Shown: positions 18,065 to 27,616, numbered from the stretch's first letter. The stretch: 64,000 bases of DNA from CATQHQ01 sp965243805 (GCA_965243805.1 OZ251577.1:62001-126000); one strand, 5' to 3'. Translations and numbers: made by a program. The notes: a model not told the origin generated them from the letters alone.

Positions 18065-19560
18065 GGGTCTGGAGGACGCGCTTGCGTCGTGTCGGGAGGT
18101 GTTTGCGTCGTGTCCGGCGGCGTCTGGACGGTGTCCGGTGGGGTCTGGGTCGTGTCCGGCGGCGTGCGAACCGTGTCCGGCAATGCTTGGGCCGAGTCCG
18201 CCGAAGCCGTGTCGGCAGCCTCCTGGGTCGTGTCCGGGACGGCTGCAGCACTGTCATCAGCAGCGGCACTGTCCACGGCCGCAGCAGCACTGTCCACGGC
18301 CGCCGCGCTGTCCACCGCCGGCTCCCAGACCACCACGGCGGCCGCCTCGTCGCTTGCCGCGCCGGCGATGTTGCTCACCGACCTCACGCCGGCCAAGTAG
18401 GGCTTGCCGGGTTCGAGTTGCCACCCTTCCAGGGCGCCCACCAGGGACTGGGACGGGAGAAGTTGCCCCGACAGGCCGGACTGCTCGCCCTCGGCCGCCG
18501 CGCAACCGATCACGTCCGCCACCAGCACGGGCGTCGGGTCCCCCTCCCCGCCCGCCGCCTGGTCGATCGAGTCGGCCACCTGGGCCTGCCTACGCCGGTG
18601 CTCGTATTCGTGGTAGATCCGCACCGCTTCGGACAGCGTGTCGCCCTCGGCATCCGCCCAGCGGGCGAAGCCCTCGATCACGACACCGGGGACGCACGGG
18701 TTCAGGTAGTCGTCGAACTCGAAGCGCAGGGTGATCGAGTCTTCTGCGGCGACGCTGGCCAGCCGTGGACCCGTCGTGTCGGGCGCGATTAACGAGAGCA
18801 TCAGGAAGCTGGTATCGGCCTCGGCGCCGAGCGCACCTCGTCTCCACTCGGACACGGGCTCGCTGGCGTCGACCGTGTCGTTGCGGTTGCGGTCCTGCCA
18901 GGCTCGCGCCTCGAAGTCGCCGGAGGGGACGTAGCGCAGGGAGAACACCCCGTCGCTGCCCGTGTAGTTCCAGTGCACCGGCGTCCCTTCCTCGCCCAGG
19001 AAGCGGGCCTGCACGCGAACGCCATCCACGGCCGTGCCCGTCACCCGATCCTCCACGAAGCCGGCCACCACGTTGGGCACGAACTCGCCGCCGGTGGAAA
19101 GCACCAAGTCGAAGGGGTCCCGGAGTCGGTTGCCGAACATGTCGTTGACGACGGGGAGCACTGTGATTCGGTAGACCAAGCCCGGCTGAAGCGCGTGCTG
19201 GGTACGGACCCTGATCCCGTCGCGTCCATGGCTCACACGCACGTTCCCGGCGGAGGGCGACACGACCACGGCGTTGTCCATGACGCCGGAGGAGGGCCGT
19301 TCGCTGATCCGCTCGCTGAACCGAAACTCGAACTCCCGAAGCTCGACGCTGTCGGGCACTGTGGCGAAGGTGTCGGGGACACTCGCGACCACATAGGGCG
19401 GCATACGATCCTCGGGGCCTCCGGGGGGAGGTTCGGGACGGGCGCAACCTGCGACCAGCACCGGCCCCCACGCCCACATTCCTGCCCGTGCGCACACTTT
19501 CGCCCGCGCCCACGCTTTTGCCCACGCCGCCAACGACGGGACGGCACGCTGGCCGAACAC
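18061..19560 (-). CDS. Ig-like (Big_5 type) lipoprotein
   Basis: 499-residue predicted lipoprotein: lipobox LVAGC puts the lipidated Cys at residue 39, followed by ARPEPPPGGPEDRMPP, an opening typical of SbsA Ig-like lipoproteins in Bacteroidota and Gemmatimonadota. Next comes an Ig-like domain (ELREFEFRFSERISER ... GLVYRITVLPVVNDMFGN), then a second beta-rich domain with a DRNRNDTVD calcium-like stretch. The C-terminal 80 residues are low complexity: Asp-Ser-Ala-Ala units, then repeated PPDTTQT units. The GTG start has GAGGGAG five bases upstream. The leader before the lipobox is long and internally repetitive, so an inner start (GTG 19497 or ATG 19479) is possible. Role unknown, probably envelope. 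Confidence 0.82.
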   Translation of the reverse strand: MFGQRAVPSLAAWAKAWARAKVCARAGMWAWGPVLVAGCARPEPPPGGPEDRMPPYVVASVPDTFATVPDSVELREFEFRFSERISERPSSGVMDNAVVVSPSAGNVRVSHGRDGIRVRTQHALQPGLVYRITVLPVVNDMFGNRLRDPFDLVLSTGGEFVPNVVAGFVEDRVTGTAVDGVRVQARFLGEEGTPVHWNYTGSDGVFSLRYVPSGDFEARAWQDRNRNDTVDASEPVSEWRRGALGAEADTSFLMLSLIAPDTTGPRLASVAAEDSITLRFEFDDYLNPCVPGVVIEGFARWADAEGDTLSEAVRIYHEYEHRRRQAQVADSIDQAAGGEGDPTPVLVADVIGCAAAEGEQSGLSGQLLPSQSLVGALEGWQLEPGKPYLAGVRSVSNIAGAASDEAAAVVVWEPAVDSAAAVDSAAAAVDSAAADDSAAAVPDTTQEAADTASADSAQALPDTVRTPPDTTQTPPDTVQTPPDTTQTPPDTTQARPPDP

Positions 19561-19578
19561 GCCCGCTCCCTCTCCGCC

Positions 19579-22341
19579 TTACCCGGCGCCCGTGGAGCTG
19601 TCGCCCCGCAGAGCCGCCCGCTTCTCCTTCAGCTTGGCGATGCGTTCCGCCCACGACGCGGCCTTCTCCCGCTCACGCTCCACCACGGTCGGGGGCGCCT
19701 TGGAGGTGAAGTTGCGGTTGGCCAAGCGCGCCTCGGCGCCCTTGAGGCCGGCGGCTAGGCGGGCGATCTCGGCGGCAAGCCGGTCGCGCTCCCTGGCCAC
19801 GTCGATCACGCCTTCCAGCGGCACGAAGACCTCGGTGCCGTCCTGCAGGACCGCGCTGGCGCCGACCGTCCCCGCCGGGGGCTTGGCCGTCTCGACCCGC
19901 CCGACCCGCGCCAACCGCCGCAGCGCCGCCCCCCTTCCCTTCACCAGCACCGCGCCCCCGCCGCCCGTCAGGTGGAGCACGACTTCCTTCCCCTCGCCCA
20001 CGCCGTACTCCTTGCGCATCGCCCGAAGCTGCACCACCAGCTCCTGAAGCCGGCCGAAGCGGCGCTCCGCCTCCGAGTCCACCAGCTCCGGCATGGGGGT
20101 AGGCCAGCGTGCCCCGGCGAGCGGTTCGTTCCCGGCGCCGCGACCAGGCAGCCGCCCCCAAAGCTCCTCGGTCACGAAGGGGACGAATGGATGAAGGAGC
20201 CGGCACGTCTGGTCGAGCACGTGAACCAGCAGGGAGCGGACCACCTCCCGGTCCGGGCCCCCTTCGCGCAGCCGGTCCTTGGCCAGCTCCAGGTACCAAT
20301 CGGCGAACTCGCCCCGAAAGAAGTCGCGCAAGACCTCCGCAGCCCCATGGATGCGGAACCCATCCAGCTCTTCGTCGGCCCGCCCGACGGCGAACTGAAG
20401 ACGGGACAGAATCCAGCGGTCCTCCAGCCGGAGCCCGCCGGCCGCCTGCGCTCTCGCCTCTTCCCACGACAGCACCGGCTCGTCGCCCAAGCTCATGAGG
20501 GCGAAGCGGCCCGCGTTCCACAGCTTGTTGACGAAGTTTCGACCCGGCGAGAACGCCGCCTCCAGGTCCTCGTGGTCGAGCCGTATGTCCGCGCCCACGC
20601 CCGCGCTGGCCACCAATGTGAAGCGCAGCGCGTCGGCCCCGTAGAGCTCCACCACCTCCAGCGGGTCGATCCCGTTGCCCAGCGACTTGGACATCTTGCG
20701 GCCGTGCTTGTCCCGCACCGTCCCGTGAAGGTAGACGCGGGAGAAGGGAGCATCGCCCATGGCGTGGAACCCCGCCATGATCATGCGAGCCACCCAGAAG
20801 AAGAGGATCTCGGGCGCGGTAGAGAGGACGTGGCCAGGGTAGAACACCGCCAAGTCCTCGTTCTCCTCTGGCCAGCCGAAGACGGAGAACGGCCACAGCC
20901 ACGACGAGAACCAAGTGTCCAGCACGTCCGGGTCCTGCTCCAAGTCGGCCCCGCCGCACTTCACGCAGGCGTCCGGGTCGTCCCGAAGGGCCATGGCCTC
21001 GCCGCAGTCGCCGCAGTACCAGACCGGGATGCGGTGCCCCCACCAGAGCTGCCGGGAGATGCACCAGTCCCGGATGTTCTCCATCCACTGCTCGTACACC
21101 CGCGTCCAGCGGCCGGGCACGAAGGAGACGGCACCGGTTCGGGACGCTTCCAGCGCCGGCTCCGCCAACGGCTTCATGCGCACGAACCACTGCTCGCTCA
21201 GGCGCGGCTCCACCACCGTGTCGCATCGGTAGCAGCGCGGCACCGCGTGGGCGTGGTCGTCGCGGCCCGCCAGCAGCCCCGCCTCCTCCAGCGCCGCCAG
21301 AACGGCCATGCGCGCCTCGAAGCGGTCCATTCCCCGGAAGGTGGCCGGCGCGTTCTCGTTCATCACCGCCCTCTCGGTCATCACGTTCAGCACCTCCAAG
21401 CCGGTGCGCGAAGCGATCTCGAAGTCGGCTGGGTCGTGGGCCGGGGTCACCTTCACCATCCCCGTGCCGAAGGCCGCGTCCACATGGGCGTCGGCGACGA
21501 CGGGGATCGCGCGCTCCGTCAGAGGAAGCTCGGCGACGGCGCCCACCAGCGGCCGGTAGCGCTCGTCGGCGGGGGCCACGGCCACCCCGGTGTCCCCCAG
21601 CATCGTTTCGGGACGGGTGGTGGAGACGGTCAGGAACCACCGCCCGTCCTCGGTCCTGCCCACGGCTTCGGCGCCGGCGTCCCGGGCGGCGGCCGCGGCA
21701 TCCTCGTGACCGGGCGCCAGCAGGTAGCGGACGTGCCACAGCGAGCCCTGGGACTCGGCGGCCTCCGCCTCTTCGTTGGAGAGCGCAGTGAGGCAGCGCG
21801 GGCACCAGTTGATGATGTACTTGCCCCGGTACACCAAGTCGCGCTCGTAGAGGCGGACGAAGATCTCTCGCACTGCGCGGGACAGCCCTTCGTCCAGGGT
21901 GAAGCGGGTCCGGCGCCAGTCGCAGCTGCTGCCGATCAGCTTGAGCTGGTCGATGATCCGCCCCTCGGTCTGCCTCACGTGCTCCCACACGCGCTCCAGG
22001 AACGCTTCCCGGCCCAGGTCGTGGCGGGTCCGTCCCTCCGCCGACAGCTTGCGCTCCACCACGTTCTGGGTCGCAATCCCCGCGTGGTCGGTGCCCGGCA
22101 CCCACAGCGCGGCGCGTCCCTGCATCCGCCGCCAGCGGATGAGCACGTCCTGGATCGTGTTGTTGAGCCCGTGGCCCATGTGCAGGACGGCGGTCACGTT
22201 GGGTGGCGGTATGACGATCACGTAGGGCTCGCCGTCGGCCGCCTGCGAAGCGGCGTCAACGTGGAAGCAGCCGCTCTCCTCCCAAAGACGGAGGACCCGG
22301 GGCTCCACGGCCCTCGGGTCAAAGGTGGTGGGGAGCGTCAA
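19579..22341 (-). CDS. valS: valyl-tRNA synthetase
   Basis: Class I aminoacyl-tRNA synthetase charging tRNA-Val. HIGH motif as HMGHGLNN near residue 54 within PPPNVTAVLHMGHGL, editing (CP1) domain with VSTTRPETMLGDT, KMSKS motif as GRKMSKSLGN near residue 547, and the C-terminal coiled-coil arm at the end. 920 residues, normal length. The start is TTG overlapping the preceding gene's stop (TTGA at 22338-22341). A zinc-finger-like CGDCGEAM ... CVKCGG pair lies in the catalytic insert, as in many bacterial ValRS. Confidence 0.97.
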   Translation of the reverse strand: MTLPTTFDPRAVEPRVLRLWEESGCFHVDAASQAADGEPYVIVIPPPNVTAVLHMGHGLNNTIQDVLIRWRRMQGRAALWVPGTDHAGIATQNVVERKLSAEGRTRHDLGREAFLERVWEHVRQTEGRIIDQLKLIGSSCDWRRTRFTLDEGLSRAVREIFVRLYERDLVYRGKYIINWCPRCLTALSNEEAEAAESQGSLWHVRYLLAPGHEDAAAAARDAGAEAVGRTEDGRWFLTVSTTRPETMLGDTGVAVAPADERYRPLVGAVAELPLTERAIPVVADAHVDAAFGTGMVKVTPAHDPADFEIASRTGLEVLNVMTERAVMNENAPATFRGMDRFEARMAVLAALEEAGLLAGRDDHAHAVPRCYRCDTVVEPRLSEQWFVRMKPLAEPALEASRTGAVSFVPGRWTRVYEQWMENIRDWCISRQLWWGHRIPVWYCGDCGEAMALRDDPDACVKCGGADLEQDPDVLDTWFSSWLWPFSVFGWPEENEDLAVFYPGHVLSTAPEILFFWVARMIMAGFHAMGDAPFSRVYLHGTVRDKHGRKMSKSLGNGIDPLEVVELYGADALRFTLVASAGVGADIRLDHEDLEAAFSPGRNFVNKLWNAGRFALMSLGDEPVLSWEEARAQAAGGLRLEDRWILSRLQFAVGRADEELDGFRIHGAAEVLRDFFRGEFADWYLELAKDRLREGGPDREVVRSLLVHVLDQTCRLLHPFVPFVTEELWGRLPGRGAGNEPLAGARWPTPMPELVDSEAERRFGRLQELVVQLRAMRKEYGVGEGKEVVLHLTGGGGAVLVKGRGAALRRLARVGRVETAKPPAGTVGASAVLQDGTEVFVPLEGVIDVARERDRLAAEIARLAAGLKGAEARLANRNFTSKAPPTVVEREREKAASWAERIAKLKEKRAALRGDSSTGAG

Positions 22342-23210
22342 CGCGAGCGGGTGGTGTCCGGCTTGATCACGGGGGGCGGCTTGCCCTCTTCGCCCTCGCC
22401 TTCCTCGCCCTCAGCTTCGCTCGCAGCCTCGGCTTCCGCCCGAGCTTCAAGCTCCGCCCGCCGACGCGCTTCCCGCCTGCGCCGCATGACTTCGGCTCGC
22501 TCCTTCCAAGACTGGCGCGCCGCCAGCGAGCCCGCCGCCCGGTCGATGTCCGAAAAGCGAAAAGCCGCCTCGGCGCGGTCGCCGTTGTAGTCGGGAGGCG
22601 GGCCGAAGCCGAACGGCAACGGGATCGTGATGTCGCCCAGGTGCAACCGGCCCGGAGTGACGCCCCACTTGCCACCGTCCTCGTCGGTGTGGGTCCAGTC
22701 CAGCGCCGCCCGCTCCCGCTCCGCCTGGGCCGCCGCCGAGTCGTTCATCTCCTCGATGGCGGCGAGGAGGCGCAGCTCCAGGGCCTCTTCGGGCGTGGGC
22801 TCGATCGGCTCCGCGTCCAAGGCGCGCCAGAGGCGGGGGCTGACGGGTCCAGCGCGCAACCGTTCGGCGGCGGAGCGGTAGCCCTCCGGGAATCGCGGGA
22901 ACTCGTCCTCAAAGGAAGGCACTTCGGGAACGACCTGGGGCTGCTCTGGGGCCGCGATCTCCGTCGGATCGGTGGGCTCGCCGGGCGGCGGGCCGTCGAG
23001 TTCGAGAATGCGCACGACTTCGATCCCATCGGACGCCTCGGCAGGAAGCGGCAGAGCCGGGCGCGCAGGGCTGTCCAAGGGAGCAGTCGAGAAGGAGTAC
23101 ACGACGACGGCCAGCACGTGGGCCAGCACCGAGAGGGCCAAGCCCACGACCAGAGGTCCACGGCCACGGCGGCGATGGACGGGCGCGGGGTGGTCCGTGG
23201 CGTTCCGCAT
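22338..23210 (-). CDS. single-pass membrane protein with TonB-like N-terminus
   Basis: 290 aa, not assigned to a known family. A basic N-terminus is followed by one membrane helix (PLVVGLALSVLAHVLAVVVYSF, here described by residues about 19-40), then a Pro-rich stretch, as in TonB or energy-transducer proteins. But no TonB C-terminal domain is visible; instead there is a short structured part (WGVTPGRLHLGDITIPLPFG) and a highly charged Arg/Glu tail. Topology would place most of it in the periplasm. It sits between FAH hydrolase and valS with a 4-base overlap to valS. Function unknown. Confidence 0.75.
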   Translation of the reverse strand: MRNATDHPAPVHRRRGRGPLVVGLALSVLAHVLAVVVYSFSTAPLDSPARPALPLPAEASDGIEVVRILELDGPPPGEPTDPTEIAAPEQPQVVPEVPSFEDEFPRFPEGYRSAAERLRAGPVSPRLWRALDAEPIEPTPEEALELRLLAAIEEMNDSAAAQAERERAALDWTHTDEDGGKWGVTPGRLHLGDITIPLPFGFGPPPDYNGDRAEAAFRFSDIDRAAGSLAARQSWKERAEVMRRRREARRRAELEARAEAEAASEAEGEEGEGEEGKPPPVIKPDTTRSR

Positions 23211-23217
23211 GGCAGGA

Positions 23218-23877
23218 CTACCCCGGCGGCGGACCGGAAGTTCCGCCGGGCGCGATCGCGTCGCCCTCTTCCACGGGACTGGTCACCGAGGAACCGCAGG
23301 AAAGCCGGACGGTCACCGTGTCGCCAGGGGACAGCGGACCGATTCCGTCGGGGGTCCCGGTGAGCACCAAATCCCCTTCCTCCAGTGTCATCATGTGGGA
23401 CACGAAGCTGACGATGCGCTCTGGCGGGAACGCCATCTCGTCCGCCCGGCCCCGCTGTCTCTCTTGCCCGTTGACCTGCGTCTCGAGCGAGAGGGTCGCC
23501 GGGTCCAGCGACGCCGCGTCCACCGGGTTGCCGACGGGACAGAAGGTGTCCATGCCCTTGGCCCGGGTCCACTGGCCGTCGGTCCGCTGCAGGTCTCTGG
23601 CGGTCACGTCGTTGGCGGCGACCACTGCGCCCACGAACGACCAGGCGTCGCCCACGGAGACGCGACGGCAACGCCGACCGATCACCAAGCCGATTTCGCC
23701 TTCGAAGTCCACCCTGCCCGCGTCGGACGGAACGCGGACGGGCTCCCCCGACGGGATCAACGCCGACGGCGGCTTCAGGAAGATGAGTGGCTCGGCGGGG
23801 ACCGTGTTGCCCAGCTCCGCCGCGTGAAGAGCGTAGTTGCGCCCGACGCAGACGATCTTGCTGGGCCGGTCGGCCAC
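23218..23877 (-). CDS. fumarylacetoacetate hydrolase (FAH) family protein
   Basis: 219-residue hydrolase or decarboxylase of the FAH superfamily (FAHD1/YcgM-like acylpyruvase size). Seen: start KIVCVGRNYALHAAELG, substrate-side IFLKPPSALIPSGEP, metal-binding EGEIGLVIG with a following conserved Asp in AANDVTARDLQ, and LVLTGTPDGIGPLSPGD near the end. I start at GTG 23877, one base after the previous gene's stop, because the FAHD1-type N-terminus begins there; an upstream ATG would add a non-homologous leader. The usual substrates are acylpyruvates or oxaloacetate; not determined here. Confidence 0.9.
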   Translation of the reverse strand: MADRPSKIVCVGRNYALHAAELGNTVPAEPLIFLKPPSALIPSGEPVRVPSDAGRVDFEGEIGLVIGRRCRRVSVGDAWSFVGAVVAANDVTARDLQRTDGQWTRAKGMDTFCPVGNPVDAASLDPATLSLETQVNGQERQRGRADEMAFPPERIVSFVSHMMTLEEGDLVLTGTPDGIGPLSPGDTVTVRLSCGSSVTSPVEEGDAIAPGGTSGPPPG

Positions 23878-23878
23878 G

Positions 23879-24073
23879 TCAGCCCGACCGGGAGTGGATG
23901 GCGGTGCCGACCAAGGCGCCCACCGCCGCGATCGCGAGGAAGCTCGCGATGACCGTCCACCAGAAGCCCACGTCGGAGTGGCCGCCTCCCCACCCCAGGA
24001 AGGCGGTGCGGGCCGCAGCAGCGGACAGCGAGAGGAGACCAAGTCCAGCGAGGAAGCCGAGTGCCTTCTTCAT
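23879..24073 (-). CDS. small membrane protein, unknown
   Basis: 64 aa from ATG 24073: a signal-peptide or first membrane helix (KALGFLAGLGLLSLSAAAA), a short GGG-rich loop, and a second helix (WTVIASFLAIAAVGALVGTA). No family recognised. It ends one base before the FAH gene, so they are likely co-transcribed. An in-frame ATG at 24118 would add 15 residues but lies beyond a 10-bp tandem repeat; the shorter form gives a cleaner N-terminus. Confidence 0.6.
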   Translation of the reverse strand: MKKALGFLAGLGLLSLSAAAARTAFLGWGGGHSDVGFWWTVIASFLAIAAVGALVGTAIHSRSG

Positions 24074-24298
24074 GGTGGGGATCGTCCGCGAAGGGTCGTG
24101 AAGGGTCGTGACCGGCATGGCGCCGCAAGGTTGCCGGCAGGGTTGCCCCAGGTTGCCGGCGGTGCGGGGCCAGTGCGCGGTGCAGGGCCGCGGTGCAGGG
24201 CCAGTGCTTGGAGATGCGGGGCCAGTGCTTGCAATCTATCAGTTTATGCCCCGCAGAGCCACGCCCCGAAGCTGATGTAGTCCGGCTCGCCGGGAGCG
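24074..24298. repeat. non-coding gap with short direct repeats
   Basis: No gene seen. It contains an exact 10-bp tandem repeat at 24091-24110, then three GGTTGCC-type units and several GGGCCAGTGC / GCGGTGCAGGGCC units up to about 24230. Unit lengths and spacing are irregular, so this is not a CRISPR. A more AT-rich patch at 24230-24250 could hold a minus-strand promoter for the small membrane protein, but no clear -35/-10 pair is visible. Confidence 0.6.
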
Positions 24299-25891
24299 CT
24301 AGTCGCCGCTGGACACCCCGGAAGCACCGAACTCGATCCCCTGCGCAAGGGGCAGCTCGGTGCTCCAGTTCACCGTGTTGGTCTGCCGCCGCATGTAGGT
24401 CTTCCAGGCGTCGGAGCCCGACTCCCGACCGCCGCCCGTTTCCTTTTCGCCCCCGAAGGCGCCGCCGATCTCGGCTCCGGACGTGCCGATGTTGACGTTT
24501 GCGATCCCGCAGTCGCTTCCCCGGTGCGAGAGGAAGTACTCGGCCTCGCGGACGTTGTCCGTGAAGATCGCCGACGAGAGGCCCTGGGGAACGTCGTTGT
24601 GAAGCGCCACGGCCTCTGCGATCTCGTCGGCGGCCTGGGCGGCGGAAGCGTCGGCGGTCCCGTACTCGATCAGGTAGAGGATCGGAGCGAAGGTCTCCTC
24701 CTGGACGATCGACCAACTGTTCTCGACGGCGGCGACGCACGGCGTGACGTAGAGTCCGCCCGGATAGCGGTCGCCGGAAAGCCGCTCGCCGCCGCACAGG
24801 ATCTCGCCTCCTTGCTCAACGACGCGGCGACGCGCCGCCATCAGGTCGTCCACGGCCTGCTCGTTCACCACGGGACCCATGAGCACGCCCTCGTCCAGGG
24901 GGTTGCCGATGGGGACGCTCTCGTAGGCGCGGAGCAGGCGGGCGGCCAGTTCGTCGCGCACGGAACGGTGCACGATCACCCGACGGGTGCTGGTGCAGCG
25001 CTGGCCAGCCGTGCCGACCGCGCCGAAGACGATGGAGGAAACCGCCAGCTCCAGATTGGCGCTGGGCGTGACCACGATCGCGTTGTTGCCGCCCAGCTCC
25101 AGGATGGTGCGGCCCAGGCGCTTGCCGACGACCTGGGCAACGTGCCTGCCCACAGCGCACGAACCCGTCGCCGAGACCAAGGGGATGCGCCGGTCGCGCA
25201 GGAGCCGGTCCCCCACTACGGAACCCTTCCCCACCGCCAAGCTGAAGACAGCCGGGTCCACGCCGCTCTCGCCACAGACGGCTTCGGCGATCTTGGTGAC
25301 CGCGATCGCCGTCAGAGGCGTGCCCGACGCGGGCTTCCAGAGGGTCGCGTCCCCGCAAACGGCCGCCACTGCCGCGTTCCACGACCAGACCGCCACCGGG
25401 AAGTTGAAGGCGCTGATCACCCCCACCACCCCCAGCGGATGCCACTGCTCGCGCATGTGGTGGTCGGGGCGCTCGCTGGCCATGGTGAGGCCGTAGAGCT
25501 GGCGGGAGAGGCCCATCGCGAAGTCGCAGATGTCGATCATCTCCTGGACTTCGCCCTCGCCTTCGGCCCTGATCTTGCCCATCTCCAGCGTGACCAGTGC
25601 GCCCAGCGCCTCCTTCTTCTCGCGCAGGCGCAGACCCAGGCGGCGCACGACCTCTCCACGTCGGGGCGCTGGAACCCGCCGCCACGCTAGGAACGCTTGG
25701 TGGGCGCGGTCGGCGATTGCGTCGTACTCGTCGGCGGTGACTTGCGCGACAGTGGCGACGCGGGCGCCGTCGATCGGCGAGAACACGTCCAGGGCGGGTC
25801 CGGAGCCGGTCCATTCGCCGCCGAAGCCGCCGGGATTGACGTCCTCGATCTCCAGAGCGGCGAAGATGTCGTGGGCGCGGTGGTAGGTCAT
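24299..25891 (-). CDS. aldehyde dehydrogenase, ALDH7/antiquitin type
   Basis: NAD(P)-dependent aldehyde dehydrogenase (530 aa). The ALDH7 subgroup is shown by the run GTSGAEIGGAFGGEKETGGG near the C-terminus; catalytic residues are in LELGGNNAIV (Glu region) and GTAGQRCTSTRR (Cys about residue 299). Bacterial ALDH7 members oxidise L-aminoadipate semialdehyde/piperideine-6-carboxylate in lysine breakdown, or related semialdehydes; the exact substrate is not fixed by sequence. The start ATG 25891 overlaps the prepilin peptidase stop as ATGA. No other lysine catabolism gene is in the window. Confidence 0.93.
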   Translation of the reverse strand: MTYHRAHDIFAALEIEDVNPGGFGGEWTGSGPALDVFSPIDGARVATVAQVTADEYDAIADRAHQAFLAWRRVPAPRRGEVVRRLGLRLREKKEALGALVTLEMGKIRAEGEGEVQEMIDICDFAMGLSRQLYGLTMASERPDHHMREQWHPLGVVGVISAFNFPVAVWSWNAAVAAVCGDATLWKPASGTPLTAIAVTKIAEAVCGESGVDPAVFSLAVGKGSVVGDRLLRDRRIPLVSATGSCAVGRHVAQVVGKRLGRTILELGGNNAIVVTPSANLELAVSSIVFGAVGTAGQRCTSTRRVIVHRSVRDELAARLLRAYESVPIGNPLDEGVLMGPVVNEQAVDDLMAARRRVVEQGGEILCGGERLSGDRYPGGLYVTPCVAAVENSWSIVQEETFAPILYLIEYGTADASAAQAADEIAEAVALHNDVPQGLSSAIFTDNVREAEYFLSHRGSDCGIANVNIGTSGAEIGGAFGGEKETGGGRESGSDAWKTYMRRQTNTVNWSTELPLAQGIEFGASGVSSGD

Positions 25892-26700
25892 GCGAAAGGC
25901 AGTCCTTGCAGAAGGGAGGCGGGCCAATGCGAGCCAGCAGATAAGGTAAGGCCCAAGTACCAGGCGACGATCCGATCCCCCCAGACGTAGGCTGCGGCCC
26001 CCGCGACGGAGAGGAAGACGCCGAAGGGGACCAACTTGCCCCGACGCAGCGATAGAGGACCGTACACCGCGGACGCCACCAGAGCCCCTCCGAACAGCGT
26101 CACCAGGACTCCTCCTGGGCCCAGGAAAGCACCGACCATCGTCATCATCTTGACGTCGCCGCCGCCCATGGCCGGCTTTCTGAAGACGAGCTTGCCGACG
26201 ACTGCGATCCCCCAGAGCAGCCCGAACCCCAGCACCGCGCCCTTCGCGGCGGCGGCCGCGTCCAGCCCGCCGGACAGCGGGGCGGTCGCCAGACCCAGCG
26301 CGGCGCCTCCCAGCGAGAACTGGTCGGGAATCAGGTAGGTGCGGGCGTCGGAGACGGCGATGCCCAGAAGGATCGTGAGGAAGGCCGCTCCCCGAAGCGC
26401 CTCCGGCTGCACGCCCCAGTAGTAGGCGGCCCCTGCCCAGATCAGCCCGGTGGCGGCTTCGACCAGCGGGTACTGGAGGCTCACGCTGGCACCGCACCGA
26501 GCGCACCGGCCCCGGGTCAGCAGGTACCCCAGCACAGGAATGTTCTCGCGCCACCGGACCGGTTCGCCGCAGCTTCGGCAACGCGAGGAGGGGGTCGCGA
26601 CCGACTCGCCAGCGGTCCAGCGGAAGACGCACACGTTGAGGAAGGAACCGACGCAAAGTCCCCACACCGCCGCCAGGGCGGCGATGGCGTGGTCGCTCAC
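25888..26700 (-). CDS. pilD: prepilin peptidase / leader methylase
   Basis: Aspartic membrane protease (270 aa) that cleaves prepilin leaders and methylates the new N-terminus, serving type IV pili (pilO-P-Q lie at the right end) or type II secretion. N-terminal helix, then the cytoplasmic zinc domain with CRSC and CARC pairs, then the catalytic aspartates in AVSDARTYLIPD and in the GGGDVKMM motif, and multiple membrane helices. GTG start overlaps the trmH-type stop (GTGA 26697-26700). It is separated from the pil operon by over 30 kb. Confidence 0.95.
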   Translation of the reverse strand: MSDHAIAALAAVWGLCVGSFLNVCVFRWTAGESVATPSSRCRSCGEPVRWRENIPVLGYLLTRGRCARCGASVSLQYPLVEAATGLIWAGAAYYWGVQPEALRGAAFLTILLGIAVSDARTYLIPDQFSLGGAALGLATAPLSGGLDAAAAAKGAVLGFGLLWGIAVVGKLVFRKPAMGGGDVKMMTMVGAFLGPGGVLVTLFGGALVASAVYGPLSLRRGKLVPFGVFLSVAGAAAYVWGDRIVAWYLGLTLSAGSHWPASLLQGLPFA

Positions 26701-27488
26701 GGGGACAGGATGTGCATCAGGATCGAACCTGCCACGCCGACGTTGAGCGAATCCACGCCCGGGGCGAGGGGCACGCCCACTGCGCGGCCCGCCCGCCGGT
26801 AGCGCTCCGACACCCCGTGGGACTCGTTGCCGACCACCAGCACCCAGCTGGGCGATCCGTGACTGCCAGCATTCGCGGGCGACAGGGGCGCGCCCGTCGA
26901 GTCGGCGTAGAAGAGGCTGGACGCGACATGCGAGGCCGATCCCCGCTCCGAGGCTGGTCCCCGCTCCGGTGGGAAGTCTGGCGGCACCCGCACCAGCGGC
27001 ACCCGAAACACACCGCCCGCGGAGGTCCGCACCACCTTGGGGTTCCACGGGTTCACTGTGCCCTCGCCGATCGCCACCCCGTCGAGGCCGAAGGCCCATG
27101 CACCGCGCACGAGGGTCCCCAAGTTGCCCGGCGTCTGCACTCCGTCCGCGACCAAGTATCGGCCTGGAACAAGAGACCGGCTCTTCAGCAGCGGCGGCGC
27201 CACAACCGCCAACACGGGCCGAGGCGATTCTGTGGCGCAGATGGAGAGGACTTCGGGGTCCGGCGCGAACAGCGTCTCCACTCCTCGCTCCCGACAGCGG
27301 AAAGCGATCCTCCATCCCTCCGGCGTGCCCGCGTACTCCTCCCCAATCGCGACCCACTCTACTTCGATTGGTGACATGAGCGCCTCGGCGACCACCTTGG
27401 GACCTTCCGCCAGCGTCAGTCCGATCCGCTCCCGATGGCGACGCCGGGTCAGCAGCTCCGCCGTCCTGCGCTTAGCTTTGCTGATCAT
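26697..27488 (-). CDS. TrmH/SpoU-family RNA 2'-O-methyltransferase
   Basis: 263-residue SAM-dependent RNA methyltransferase of the SPOUT/TrmH family, acting on tRNA or rRNA ribose. N-terminal substrate-binding part (RRRHRERIGLTLAEGPKVVAEAL) and the trefoil-knot domain with DGVQTPGNLGTLVRGAWAFG, NPWNPKVVRTSAGGVFRVPL, VLVVGNESHGVS and PLAPGVDSLNVGVAGSILMH. There is a Ser/Ala/Gly-rich insert between the second and third motifs. Start ATG 27488. The exact target nucleotide is unknown. The plus-strand LRR gene starts 128 bases away, divergently. Confidence 0.92.
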   Translation of the reverse strand: MISKAKRRTAELLTRRRHRERIGLTLAEGPKVVAEALMSPIEVEWVAIGEEYAGTPEGWRIAFRCRERGVETLFAPDPEVLSICATESPRPVLAVVAPPLLKSRSLVPGRYLVADGVQTPGNLGTLVRGAWAFGLDGVAIGEGTVNPWNPKVVRTSAGGVFRVPLVRVPPDFPPERGPASERGSASHVASSLFYADSTGAPLSPANAGSHGSPSWVLVVGNESHGVSERYRRAGRAVGVPLAPGVDSLNVGVAGSILMHILSP

Positions 27489-27616
27489 GCGCCGCCGCTC
27501 GCCTCGAGGAGGAACCAAGACAGGTGTCCACTTCCACCGCCTATTGTTCCGTACGGGCCCGTCGCAAGGACACGGCCGTCCCACACCATGACCCAAATCT
27601 CTGGCCTGGCGGGGGA

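Noticed and set aside
24125..24240. Repeats of GGTTGCC and GGGCCAGTGC as a CRISPR or attachment array
   Set aside because: Units vary in length and spacing and there are no cas or recombinase genes nearby.
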